Shown here: positions 53,914 to 64,000 of the stretch, piece by piece
How positions within the stretch are numbered: the first letter of the stretch is position 1
Layout of the letters: each line of letters starts with the position of its first letter
Source: Epithemia pelagica
Lineage: Eukaryota > Bacillariophyta > Bacillariophyceae > Surirellales > Surirellaceae
Reading direction: 5' to 3'
Assembly: GCA_946965045.2 (NCBI GenBank)
Contig: OX337233.1
Location: 744,001-808,000 of the forward strand
Length of the DNA stretch: 64,000 bases
The notes under the pieces: generated by a model
What the model saw: only the letters and a program-made list of their open reading frames with translations
What the model was told of the DNA's origin: nothing
Databases searched by the model: none
Translations under genes and position numbers: made by a program

Positions 53914-54072
53914 CTAAAGTTTTGCTACTTTAGAATAAAGTACCTCAGTCAAGTACGTTGTTTCTCATGAGGTACTTAAAAGTACCTTCGTCAAGTACCT
54001 CTAAGTTCAGGAGTCGTGCTTTAAGTACTCATTTCAAGTACCCAGTGCTAGTGTGAGTACTTCACAACCCTG

Positions 54073-54247
54073 GTACCTTAGTTTTACTTGTTCGGAAAGT
54101 TGCCCTCACTGACCGGGCAAATGACGATGCGGCTGGATTTCTAATTTCTATTGCCTTTTCGAAGGGGCAGCTCTATTATTTCAATTATAGCTATGCGGAT
54201 TCACCAGATAAGGGCCATAATGAATACTGTGTAAGTATCAAAAAAAG
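54073..54247. other. Short spacer right of the shell element
   Basis: This 175-bp spacer lies between the hAT-like shell and the second 583-bp element. It may be the continuation of the sequence left of 42975. No gene is seen. Confidence 0.4.
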
Positions 54248-54830
54248 CAAGGATGCTACTGTGACGACGTCACAATTGACGCACGTCACGTGACGTGACG
54301 TAAAATTGACGACGTCACATCAGGCCATCAGGCTGTGACGAATGACGGGAATGAAAAAAAGTGACGGGAAACAAAAAAATCTTTTGTGGATCTTTTGTAG
54401 TCAAACAGATACGTCGAGAAACGCACAAAAATGGCATCCTAAGTGATCCAAGGAATGAACAACAATCAACCATTGATGATCAAGCATGGTCGTAACTATT
54501 ATGTGTGCATGATCGATGTTGACTTACCGTGGTTGGATGTCAGAACCACTACTGTGACGGGACAAGGACAAACTTTGGGGATTCATCCTTGGAAAAGGAG
54601 ACGAAGTGGAGCTTCCGTCCACTTCAGGCACCATTTACAGACATCAGAGACCATTAATCACGATACATACAGTCAAAACATCCTATTTCTATCATACATC
54701 CCTATTGTCTTATCAATATCCCAAAATTGACGAAAGTGACGAGGAAAACCTGACGGGAACATATTCCCGTCATTATTTGACGGCGTCACGTCACGGTTGT
54801 GGCCCGTGACGTGACGTAGTAGCAACCTTA
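54248..54830 (+). mobile_element. 583-bp TIR element, copy 2
   Basis: It is inverted relative to copy 1 at 35165-35747 and of exactly the same length. The ends are CAAGGATGCTAC and GTAGCAACCTTA (last base changed), with A-rich flanks AAAAAAAG and AAAAAAGG as the probable 8-bp target duplication. It has the same TGACG/CGTCA-rich ends. Its small internal frame starts ATG GCA TCC TAA (54431), so the first methionine is followed by a stop; the rest stays open to 54730. Confidence 0.85.
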
Positions 54831-55295
54831 AAAAAGGTACAGTCTATTTTAAGTGTATCAATGAGTGTTCACCGGAAGAGATGAAAAGGGGGCCTTCAAT
54901 CTGCCCCCACAACTTGTCACAGGGGTCACTCTTCGTCCACGGAAGCTATACTCCTATACCCGACCTGTAGTTGAGGAAGGAAGAAAGGATCATGGAGAAG
55001 ACAATGAACTTTAGACACTCTACGAACTATTCTTGGTAGGTAGTTATTACTCTCGAGAATGAAGTGGTCACGTCACATTCGAATCTGTGAAAGCTCTCTC
55101 GGTTGTGGTGACACCAACTCTCTTACACTTTTTCTCCTTCTGCTTTTCTCTGGAAACACGTGAAACAATCCACACATGGATTTCTTCTCACACACGGTTG
55201 CCGCGGAAACACACACACCACACACAATGATCGTAACAACAGGACAGACACACACAATCACGGGTTCCGACAGCAGTTTTCTTGTTTGGGTGGGG
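54831..55295. other. Intergenic region, 3' flank of the acyl-CoA synthetase
   Basis: No gene is seen. There are CA/AC runs near 55190-55260. Confidence 0.5.
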
Positions 55296-57823
55296 TTACG
55301 CATACATGGCATCAATCACCGAGGCATACTTGGCCGCCGCCACACTCCGCTTGAGTTTGAGCGTGGGGGTGAGTTCGGTCGTCTTTTCCGAAAAGTCTCC
55401 ATCCAAGAGGGTAAACTTTTGCACCTTTTGCGCGCTCGATGTCGCCTTTTGATTGGCTTCTTGGAGACCCTTTTCAAAATAGGCCGTCCATTTGGGATCG
55501 TCCCGCGCTTCCTCGGTCGTGGTGGCGGAACTGCCCAAGAGGGGAGCCGTTTCCAGAGCCGCACCCGTCAATTTGTTGGTGGGAGTGCCGTCGTCGTCCA
55601 CTTCCACCTTGAGCGTTAACAGAACCGTCAAGAATTTGCGCTTGTCGCCAATCACCATGGCATTCGAAATCGCCGGCATGGCGAGTTTGAGCTCATCCTC
55701 AATCAGAACGGGAGGAATGTTTTCTCCTCCCGCCGTAATAATAAGCTCCTTGATACGGCCCGTAATGGACATGAATCCCGACGGTTTCTTGATTTCGGGA
55801 TCATCGTCACTATCAAACTTGACTACGTCGCCCGAGTACATCCATCCCTCCGCGTCAATGGTTTCCTTGGTTTTGTCTTCCATATTCATGTACCCGGCAA
55901 AAATGTGACGACCACGGTATTGCAGCTCTCCATTTTCGGGATCGAGACGCGCTTCGGTACCGGGCATGGGACGGCCTACGGTACCCACCTTGAATGCCGC
56001 GAGTTTGTTAATGGTGTAGGGTCCCGTACATTCGGATTGTCCAAACAATTCCATGATTGGAATGTCCAAAGACATGAAGTACTTGAGAATTTTGACTTCA
56101 ATCGGTGCCGCACTCACAAAAAAGTTTTGACAGCGATCAAATCCCAGTGCCACATGCGCCTTGTGCAACAACTTTCGCGCCAGTCCCAACATGAAGGGGT
56201 GTTTGGGCGTGGCACCAAACTCCATGGACTCCCAATGAATGGCGGTGGTTTTCTTGGCCCAGGTCGACAATTTCTTCTTGATACCAGTCGTGCTACGAGC
56301 CACTTCTTGAAGCTTTTCTACAAGGTACATACCACAAGAGAGAGACAAGAACAGATGAGGAAACAATTTGTCTGTTATGTGCCCCCGCATATCACCAAGT
56401 TGTCGCAAACGTACCGTAAATTTTTTCCCACACACGCTGAAAAAAGAACAGGACAAAAAGCCACAAAGAATGAGTCAAAATCCTCAAACGAATTGTGGTT
56501 CCCCCCAGCTTTACCATGGTTACGTACCGGAACTCCAAAGAAAAAGGTGGGGCGAACTTCCTTCAAGGTACCACCCAGAGATCCCTTGAGTGCATCGGGT
56601 TGGGCAAACCAGACTTGATATCCAGCGGCCACTGGTCCATGCATGTCCAAAATCTTTTGTTTTTTTTTACACAAGAGCACAGGGTACGGGTCAGTGGAAC
56701 ATCGACTCCAGGTATGGCAAATGACACTGCTAGACACCAATCATTATTAGTATTGCGTACGTACCTGTGCCGCAATGTGGGACAGTGGCAGATAGGAAAC
56801 TACCGAGTCTGTTTCATCGAGCGTGCCCCGTTTGGTAAAGCGAAACGTATTTTGAATGGTCCACGTAATGTTGTCATTGGTAATCATGACCGCCTTGGGA
56901 GGACCTGTCCAGATCATATATTATACAAGATGTTTTTGGTGAGAGTGGGGGCGACAGCCAACTGCGCCCAAAAAAATCCATGACAGCCACAAGCAAAACG
57001 TACCAGTGGTTCCCGACGTGTAAATCAGAGTGCAGGTTTCACCAGCCTTCCAGCTATTGGACCGCGTCTTGAGTGTTTCATTGTCCTCCTTGTCCCCCAA
57101 TTTCAAAAAGTCGGCAAACTTGTAGACTGGAATGGACACCTTGTCCTTGATATCGGCCGGCACGTCTTCTTCTCCATACATGACCAAGGCCTTGAGATCC
57201 GGCAATTCCTTATAAATGTCATAATACTTTTCCAATTGCTTGGTACCTTCGCAGACGACCACCTTGGCTTTGGAATGACTGGAAATGTACTGACAGGCCT
57301 CGGGTAGATTGGTGGCATAAATGCCCGCCGGAACGGCACCAGCCGCAATGGCTCCGTAACTGGCAATGAACCATTCGGGAGAATTAAAGCCAATAATATT
57401 GACCATGTCAAAGCGATCAAAGCCCAAGGACAACAAGGACTTGCCAAAGGCATCGACTTGCGCACGATACTCCTTCCAGGTCCACGTCTTCCACGCGCCT
57501 CTCTGTCAAAATCAGCACCAACACCAGCCAGACAGGCAAAACAATATGAGAACAGCGCAAGAGTAATACGGGGCGCATTGGTTGACGCTTGTCATTCCTT
57601 CATGACAACAACAGACGACGTGGTCCCAACATGTTCCCCTACGTACCACTTTTTGATGCAAGGCGGGTCGATCTCCATGCTTGGCGACAATGCGATCCCA
57701 ATTTTGCATCACCGTGACCGGTTCTTCCCCGGCCACACCTTCGCCTTTGCGAATCGCCACTTCGGCCGTCACATCCGACGTTGAAAACGGCAAGGTAAGG
57801 GCCGGATTTTCTTCTTCTGCCAT
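55296..57823 (-). CDS. Long-chain acyl-CoA synthetase, bubblegum (ACSBG) type
   Basis: Six exons: 57647-57823, 57004-57502, 56765-56904, 56528-56653, 56415-56436 (22 nt) and 55296-56317; 661 residues with phases closing. All five donors read GTACGT. The enzyme activates long-chain fatty acids to acyl-CoA via an acyl-adenylate. Motifs: P-loop YTSGTTGPPKAV across the exon 2/3 junction (about residues 219-230), SYLPLSHIAAQ, FFGVP then RVWEKIYEK across the microexon, and the bubblegum signature ILKYFMSLDIPIMELFGQSE followed by CTGPYT. Further on come GRPMPGTEARLD, YSGDVVKFD, GRIKELIITAGGENIPP and a late KLKR lysine region. There is no clear signal peptide (MAEEENPALTL), so it is probably cytosolic or peripheral on ER or lipid bodies (inference). 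Confidence 0.9.
56415..56436 (-). other. 22-nt microexon of the acyl-CoA synthetase
   Basis: It encodes RVWEKIY plus the first base of the next codon. It is bounded by TTTTTTCAG and GTACGT. Skipping it would shift the frame and remove the invariant VWEK segment. Confidence 0.8.
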
Positions 57824-58520
57824 GGTGGTTGTCCAATCAATTCGTTTGCTTGTTTCGTAATATCGTTGAGCACAACAAGAAGTGTGGAATCCTGCTGATG
57901 ATGTTCGATCTTGTGTGTCTTGGTTGTTTTTCAAACCAGAAACGAGAAACAAAAATGTTTGAAGTTGTAGTCCTGCCTGCCAAGCAGGACTCGGTCATGT
58001 CTGTAGGTCGTTCCGCCGGATTGCTAGGTGGAACCGGCCACAAGAACCAGGTAAAATAGATCCCCAGCCCTTAACACGCTTGAGTGTGGATACCCACAGA
58101 CACGATCGATTTCAAAATTCAAAAGTCTATCTCTATGAGTAGACTTCTACACTCGACCGGGTAGCTAAGGTCAATGCCATTGTCGTCATGGATCACAGAG
58201 CCATAGAACACCAAAGTCTCTATAATCGTGTCGTAGAAGAATCTCCAAGGAATCACTCCTTTGGAAATAAACGATCCATGTTGTAGTACTCCTAATATAA
58301 TTTATCCAGGTCTCTTTTTCGGAATTCCTTATCTTGTGTGTGCGTTCCATCGTTCCGCCCAATGCCAATGTTGTTTCGTGTCTCTGAACGTGGTTCTGTT
58401 TCGTCTGTGTGTGTATAAATATAAAATGTGTGTATGCGATTGTTCTCATGTTGGTTCGTCTGGTGTTCCTTTTTCGTGGCGTGGATCGTTTCTACCAAGT
58501 AATACTTCTTCTTCTCGTTC
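57824..58520. other. Intergenic region, 5' flank of the acyl-CoA synthetase
   Basis: This lies between two leftward genes. No coding frame is supported. It holds the synthetase promoter and the carboxypeptidase 3' UTR. Confidence 0.5.
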
Positions 58521-60414
58521 TTAAAAGGTCCCGCCGTGCACAAAGTTGGCCATCATGGCCAGAGCGGCTTGGGGTTGATCCATGGGGACCATGTGTCCGG
58601 CATTGTAGACTTGCAAAAAGGTTAATTTCTCGTAGGTACGGGCCAAGCCTTGCTGATTCCATTCGTGCGGCGTGGCGGCTTGAAAGCCCGCTTGACCCGT
58701 CCAGTCCAAGGCATGGGTCCAGGCTTGATTGCCGAGATAATTGCAAATAAAGTCGACATCGCCGGCATAAATCAAGGCGGGATATCCCGCATTCAACAAT
58801 TCGGCGACATAGTGGGAAAAGTCGTCTGTATATTAGATCGAACCAAAAAGGCATGTGGGAGAGAACGAGAGAAAGAACAACAACAACAAGAGTGGTAAGA
58901 CACGTGTGTTGCCCAACACACAAACAAACACAAAAAAGGCGACACCACTCTGCGGACTGTCGACGATAGTAGTACGTACGCATCCAATCGGAATGGAATT
59001 TCATGTTGATTCCAAAATTGCACGTTTCCCAGCGGTGGGAATGCTTTGGATCGACGCCCAAAGCTTGTTTGGTACTGGCCAAATTGAGCCAGTGTTCAAT
59101 ATTGGTATTGTCATAACACAATGGTGGTTTGGCACACTTAATGCGAATGTCGTACGGATTCAAGCCCGTCGCTTGGTAGGGACTCGTCAAGCCGGCATTG
59201 CACACCAAGAACGACGATTGACAGGCAAATTCATTCAAGATGGAATCGCCGGCATTGCATTCTTGAATCATGCTGGTACAATGCGGCACGACCGATTTCA
59301 TGGTCTGGTACGTGGCCTCGTCAAAAATTTGAATCCCATGCGAATTGTTCACACCCATTTCGGGATAATAGGGATATTGCACTTGGGGATTGGTCAAGCC
59401 ATTGCCAATGGACAAGCCAGCCAAGTTCAAGTTCAACAAGGTCGTCGGATCGTCGTCCTTTGTGTTGTTGTCCTTGGCAAGTCCTTGATTGCCTTGGTAA
59501 ATGCGATGCGCAATGGCCGGCACGTAATGACCGGCATAAGATTCGCCGACAATATACAGCGGCGACGATTGGTACTGCGCATAGGTTTGCAACAAGGCTT
59601 GCAAAAAGTAGTACACATCTTCGGCAATCATTTGTTCATTGGAATCCGTTTCGGCGCCATACGAAAAGCCCACGCCCGCTGGTTGATCCAACCAAATGAC
59701 GTGGGCCGTTTCCGTCCACGAATAGGGATTGACCGTCGTGCCGGTGCCATCGGGATCCACGGAGCAGGGTCCATTTTCCGTCAAGAGGGCCATGGTACTG
59801 GAACAGCCCGGTCCGCCCGTCAACCACAAAATCAAGGGAATCTCCTCCTCGTCATCCTCACCGCCAACTTGTTGTTGATGACGCTTTTCAAACATCCAAA
59901 AAAACAAGTGCTTGTCTTCGCCATTGGCATCGTATTGGGAACCCTGAATGTCCATGTAGCCCGACACGCTCTTGCTCGAGGCATCGCACAAGTCATTATT
60001 GCCCAACTCTTGATGAATGGTCAAGCCATGACGACGACTCTGTTTCGTGGTGGAAGACCAAGACGAAAAGTCAAACCACACGGTTGTCTTTGCGTCGTCC
60101 TTGTTGTCCTTGTTGTCTACCGAGGACGGCGTGGCACACTCAAAGACTCCGGGAGGCAATTGGGCGGCTTGAGTGGGACTGACACATTCACTGGGGACGG
60201 CTCCGGCAACACACCAGACGCAGGATTCGTGCGTGGCGTCATCGACCGCCTTGGCACACGCGGCGGCCGAACCAATGTCATTGCACGACGACGGGTCGGG
60301 AGCCACAGACGAAGCAGACTCCACCGTGGTGGTTCGCAAAAAGGACGATGCCATGGCCGTGGGCACTGCCGCCACTGCCATCCACCAGGCGGAACAGGAC
60401 ACGGACAACTTCAT
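58521..60414 (-). CDS. Secreted serine carboxypeptidase (family S10)
   Basis: Exon 1 is 58980-60414 and exon 2 is 58521-58825 (579 residues), with a 154-bp GTACGT...AG intron in phase 1. The start is the ATG at 60414; MKLSVSCSAWWMAVAAVPTAMA is the signal peptide in two parts (MKLSVSCSAWW and MAVAAVPTAMA). An N-terminal Cys-rich region (SCVWCVAGAVPSEC, about residues 64-80) precedes the catalytic domain: LWLTGGPGCSS (oxyanion, about 196-206), WLDQPAGVGFSY, VGESYAGHYVPA with the nucleophile Ser (about 292), YAGDVDFICN with the acid (about 501-503) and YNAGHMVPMDQP with His (about 561). The triad and NxxG landmarks are complete. The enzyme removes C-terminal residues, typically in vacuole or secretory compartments at acid pH. 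Confidence 0.92.
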
Positions 60415-61036
60415 GGTAGGAATAGGAATAATGCTAATAGTGCTTGGAGCGCAAGACTTGTTGTGTGGAATCACTGGACTCCTCGAATGCAAACTCAAAA
60501 GAGAAAAGGAGGATGACGAAGACAATTCCTTTCAATCGTATATACCTAGTTTGTTGTGGAGAGAGTGACACCCACCAAGATCTTTGATTGAGGGACTACG
60601 GAATACAGAATGGATCCAGCGAATCACACACGAAAGATCCACTTCGAACGACACCACCGACCACGACAGTCCCCCCACGACTGAAAAAAGAAAGGGTTTT
60701 CCAGCGATCTAGCTAGAGGCGACGAATGATATGTCTGGCGTGCGCTCACCTGGACGGCGCGCCGAAGCGCCGGGGGATCCACTCCACAACACAAACCAAA
60801 TTGGCAGATTCGACTCCTGTCATTCCCTCTCGTGTCGTCCTTGTGTTTGTGTGCTGTTTTGGCGTTTGCGCAGTCAACCTCTCTTTGGGCGACAGTCTCG
60901 TTCCCCCACATATCATCATTATCATCATCATCATCTCATCTCCCTCATTCTCTCGATCTTGGTTGTGCCTCGAGAATCGTTTGTGGCGTTCGCCGTCTTG
61001 AGTTCTTCTTCGATTTTCTCTCCGGAAACAATCACC
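60415..61036. promoter_or_regulatory. Divergent intergenic region
   Basis: This 622-bp region lies between the carboxypeptidase (-) and the SANT protein (+) and presumably contains both promoters. It includes a (CAT)n-like run near 60911-60932. No specific core motif can be assigned. Confidence 0.5.
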
Positions 61037-64000
61037 ATGGCCGATGCCTTGCAAAACATGTTTGGTGGAGATCTCCAACCAATCACGAAAAAAAAGACAA
61101 AGCAACGTGTCGGACCATCCTCCATGGGCGGAATTTTGGGATTCCTGGACCAACCAAACAATGAGGAGAATCATTTTCCCAATCCACAACAACAACAACA
61201 ATCACGACGACCCGCCAAACGAAACCGACACCCCCAACGACCACAGTTGAGAACGGCACTCCAACCACGTCACCAATCTACGCATCCACAACGAAACCAT
61301 GATCCCAACCACAAGAACAAGCCCAAACCGATTCGCCATTCCAAACGAAAACCCATTGACCAAACCACGGTCGTTCCCTGTTCCTTGGTCGAACATTCTT
61401 CTTCTTGTTGGGAAGAACAAGAACAGGCGGAACGGGACTTGAGACACTCTCTGCGCCGACTTTCTCTCCATGCCAACAATCCCAAGGACCACGTGGACGA
61501 CGAGACAACTACCCGAGACAAGGACGACCACCACCAGGACAACAAGGTTAGTGTCCTTGTCCTTCCTTCCACCAAACCACAACAGCAGCAAGGCAACCAA
61601 CAAGAAGCCACTGCATTTTCCCGAAAACTGGACCATCCGAGGGACCATCATCCAACGAGCACGGAATTCCATCCGGCCATGGGAGGCGTACTGGCGGGTG
61701 TCGTTGAACCACCACAACATCCGGTGGACAACCCAAGGCATCCTACAACCAACACCACGTTCCCAACAGACCTACGGATGAAGAATCCGACGCGAAAGCG
61801 ATCTACTACTACTACAATCATGGCGGTTGGAGCAGGAACAACAACAACTGTCAAGGATTCACCGATCCATCCGGAACATGCGGACCACAACACTCCCAGT
61901 ACTACTACCACGACAACAACTACTACCACACCGGCCAAGAATGACGACACGGTGCGTGCCACACGGGGCTTTTCCTCGACACTCTTGTTTTCGTCTCCCG
62001 CTAGCAACATGCCCGGAGGAGGATCCCAACCTCGTCGAAAACGACCCGATTTACGACCCACACCCTATCGCATGGATCTCGAAGAACATCATTCCGTGGA
62101 TCCTTCGTTGGAGGAGGAGGATGGAGGCCTGTCGGACCACCACCACGATTCACCAACCATGGAGAACACAAAGGCGGCGATTCCGATGGAATTGCCTAGT
62201 CAAGACAATGATGACATGGTGCAACGCACATTGGTCTTTCCTCCTACGGAAGAAACAGCAACAGCAGCAAGTCATGTCGTACATGCCAGACGGACCATTG
62301 CCCAGGTCCAAGAGATTGTATCCACCCATAAGCAAGATCCTTCTCCCTCACAACCACGCCCAGTCGAAGTGACGACTGTGTCTGGTCCCAAACCCGATCC
62401 GCCGAGTCCCTTGCTACGAGGGATCTACCTACCAATGTCGACTACTACGACCGACCAGCACCACACGGTCAAACCTGATCCACCGTGTGTGGCGGCGGGC
62501 ACCGCATCGTCTCATGCGACAGATGCTGTTGCTGCGAGTACTCCTATTCCAAACCGACAAAACCAACCAGAGGTGGCGGTCCATCGGTGGCAGGGTCCAC
62601 GAGATCCAACCCCTTGCAAACAAGAGGTACTACGATCCTTTGTCGTGGTTTCAAAACGAGAAGCCCCAATAGTCTCCTGCGACACGAGGGGTGTGCCACA
62701 CGAGCAAGCGCACCACCCGCAAGATCCTCCCCTTGTAAGCACGACACCATCACCTCCACTACAGTCCAGAAGCTCCCCGCAACCAAGTCGTCCTACGGTG
62801 GACCTTGGGAATGAGGTGGAACGGACGCTAGTTCCGCCCGAGGATGCCACTGTTGAGGTGGAATACAATGTCATTTCCAGTACTGATGACGGTGCGAAGA
62901 ACCAGCCGAGCGCGACACAAAACTCGTGCGACTCCCATCACGCCGAGACCGACATGGATCAAACTACTGTCGATAGGGTGAGCTCGGCTGTCGAGGCGGC
63001 CCCAAACCTACTAGATGGTGAGGGATCCGAACGAGGAAAAAAGAATTCGAGCCAAGTCAATTCCATTGACGAAATGGATAATCTACAAAATGACAGAGCT
63101 GTCACTACCATCGACGTTCAAGAGATGGACACGGACGACAATTGTGATCCACCTCCTTTGGATAGCAAGAGTGTTTCAGAAGAGGAAAATGATGAGGAAC
63201 CAATTGTGGAGAAACCCAATACTCGACAAGTTGAACATGGTGGGCGCAGGAGAACACGAAAGCAGCCCTCTCGTTTTGGATCGTACGCGACGGAGGAAGA
63301 AATTGAACGCAAACTTCGACGAAAAAAGAAGGCTCCACTTGCCAAGGCAAATCCAAAAGCATCCAAAGGCAAGGGTGGCTCTGAAAAGTTGGTGAAAGCC
63401 ACTCGGATATGTGCCACAAGAGACAGTGCCTCCAGAACACGCTCAGACAAAGAGCACCAGCACACTAGTGAAATGGACCAAGTGACGAGTAAGAACGAAA
63501 CTATCGCCATGTCGACCAATAACCAATCATCATCTGAGGATGAAGAAACCGGTGAACAAGATGAATGGTCTGACGCAGAGATTGAAGCCCTTCGACGGGC
63601 TCAAGCAACCGTTGACCCACGGTCAAGTTTCTATTGGGACCGCGTCGCAGGTTTCCTCACCGATCGGACAGCGGAAGAATGCAACAGCAAATGGTTTTCT
63701 CTGGTTGCTACTCCCAAATGCCCAAGGGTTAACCATAATGATAAGGAGGGATCCAGAGCGGAACCACGACCGACAAGCAAGGAGGATGACATGTTTGATT
63801 CTTCACCACAATCAAGTGGCGATTGGAAAGCCGCCATTAACGAGACAATGGACCTGGGAAGTCCGATTGTGCTTGACGTTGCGGAACCAGTGACTCGACC
63901 AGGAGACAGTGCCCTAAATCCCAAGGCTGGATACAAATCCTACATTGCACGATTGACGCGAGAAATGAACAAGGACAAGCGCGGCAAACCAAAAGGTCGA
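61037..64000 (+). CDS. Large nuclear protein with C-terminal SANT/Myb domain, partial
   Basis: It is open from the ATG at 61037 (MADALQNMFGGDLQPI) to the window end without a stop, at least 988 residues. Most of it is disordered: Gln, Asn, His, Thr and Pro tracts and basic patches (KKKTKQR, RRKRPDLR). From about residue 735 it has GGRRRTRKQPSRFGSY and a basic EEEIERKLRRKKK helix, then a single SANT/Myb domain at about 843-890 (WSDAEIEALRRAQ...FYWDRVAGFL...RTAEECNSKWFSL) with the three spaced aromatic residues. The tail GYKSYIARLTREMNKDKRG continues past the window. A SANT with a widened W-x-x-V-A and 'RTAEEC' spacing is also found in Mis18-binding (KNL2) proteins, but I see no SANTA domain, so this stays a possibility only. 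Confidence 0.7.
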   Translation, partial: MADALQNMFGGDLQPITKKKTKQRVGPSSMGGILGFLDQPNNEENHFPNPQQQQQSRRPAKRNRHPQRPQLRTALQPRHQSTHPQRNHDPNHKNKPKPIRHSKRKPIDQTTVVPCSLVEHSSSCWEEQEQAERDLRHSLRRLSLHANNPKDHVDDETTTRDKDDHHQDNKVSVLVLPSTKPQQQQGNQQEATAFSRKLDHPRDHHPTSTEFHPAMGGVLAGVVEPPQHPVDNPRHPTTNTTFPTDLRMKNPTRKRSTTTTIMAVGAGTTTTVKDSPIHPEHADHNTPSTTTTTTTTTTPAKNDDTVRATRGFSSTLLFSSPASNMPGGGSQPRRKRPDLRPTPYRMDLEEHHSVDPSLEEEDGGLSDHHHDSPTMENTKAAIPMELPSQDNDDMVQRTLVFPPTEETATAASHVVHARRTIAQVQEIVSTHKQDPSPSQPRPVEVTTVSGPKPDPPSPLLRGIYLPMSTTTTDQHHTVKPDPPCVAAGTASSHATDAVAASTPIPNRQNQPEVAVHRWQGPRDPTPCKQEVLRSFVVVSKREAPIVSCDTRGVPHEQAHHPQDPPLVSTTPSPPLQSRSSPQPSRPTVDLGNEVERTLVPPEDATVEVEYNVISSTDDGAKNQPSATQNSCDSHHAETDMDQTTVDRVSSAVEAAPNLLDGEGSERGKKNSSQVNSIDEMDNLQNDRAVTTIDVQEMDTDDNCDPPPLDSKSVSEEENDEEPIVEKPNTRQVEHGGRRRTRKQPSRFGSYATEEEIERKLRRKKKAPLAKANPKASKGKGGSEKLVKATRICATRDSASRTRSDKEHQHTSEMDQVTSKNETIAMSTNNQSSSEDEETGEQDEWSDAEIEALRRAQATVDPRSSFYWDRVAGFLTDRTAEECNSKWFSLVATPKCPRVNHNDKEGSRAEPRPTSKEDDMFDSSPQSSGDWKAAINETMDLGSPIVLDVAEPVTRPGDSALNPKAGYKSYIARLTREMNKDKRGKPKGR

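Larger units (their letters stand above)
42975..54072. mobile_element. hAT-like shell element with AAGTACC-rich ends, carrying nested insertions
   Basis: The outer ends CAGGGTTGTGAAGTAC (42975-42990) and GTACTTCACAACCCTG (54057-54072) are perfect inverted repeats; CAGGGTT is a common hAT end. Between them, shell sequence is recognisable by scattered AAGTACC/GGTACTT motifs at 42975-43153, 44396-44692 and 53914-54072. These sum to about 635 bp once the two MITEs and the DIRS-like element are removed. A target duplication is not clear: the flanks GTAGTTTT and GTACCTTA match only partly. No transposase is seen. Confidence 0.65.

Noticed and set aside
61037-64000. Firm assignment as the centromere protein KNL2/M18BP1
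   Set aside because: Only the SANT domain is suggestive and no SANTA domain is seen; the gene is also incomplete in the window.

Overview
The window looks like nuclear DNA of a diatom, probably a raphid pennate. The evidence is protein-level and structural: short GT-AG introns (about 80-170 bp, many with GTACGT donors), two proteins with the diatom-expanded DUF6824 domain (VCGRGRGxYxCAGN), secreted PTxKP-repeat proteins, poly-Q/N/T-rich low-complexity tracts, and DIRS-like and LINE retroelements. Nothing points to a prokaryote or organelle. I cannot name the species.

Layout. 0-19 kb is a normally spaced gene region: an alpha/beta hydrolase of the proline iminopeptidase type (1.5-2.8 kb, -), a secreted GK/PTEKP-repeat protein with a dirigent-like barrel (4.2-6.1 kb, +) preceded by a perfect 35-bp hairpin, a CRT-like transporter (7.2-9.7 kb, -), two DUF6824 proteins (10.6-11.9 and 16.4-17.8 kb, -) and a membrane-anchored methyltransferase-like protein (13-14 kb, -). 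19.4-41.6 kb is a tandem segmental duplication. Unit A (19368-32898) and unit B (32899-41557) each carry a PT-repeat/dirigent-like protein (-), a kelch protein (-) divergent from an HTTM (gamma-carboxylase-like) membrane protein (+), and the 3' part of a gene for a single-pass membrane protein (-). Unit A has taken a 5.57-kb two-ORF LINE with a restriction-like endonuclease into the kelch/HTTM intergenic region. Unit B has the empty site, but carries a 583-bp TIR element and a 178-bp insertion of its own. The 5' part of the membrane-protein gene survives only next to unit B; the copy in A is cut at the duplication breakpoint.

43-54 kb is a nest of mobile elements: a hAT-like shell with AAGTACC-rich ends contains two PIF/Harbinger-like MITEs (TAA target duplications) and a 9.2-kb DIRS-like tyrosine-recombinase retrotransposon with split direct repeats (A1-ORFs-B1-A2-B2). 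Its gag and pol lie in one frame separated by a single TGA, and its recombinase frame is broken twice. A second copy of the 583-bp element follows at 54.2 kb.

55-64 kb returns to single genes: a bubblegum-type long-chain acyl-CoA synthetase (-, six exons with a 22-nt microexon), a serine carboxypeptidase (-), and a divergent nuclear protein with a C-terminal SANT/Myb domain (+) that runs off the window.

Exon boundaries were placed by hand from GT/AG sites and reading-frame arithmetic; every spliced model given closes in frame. Product names rest on recognised motifs, not on database searches.
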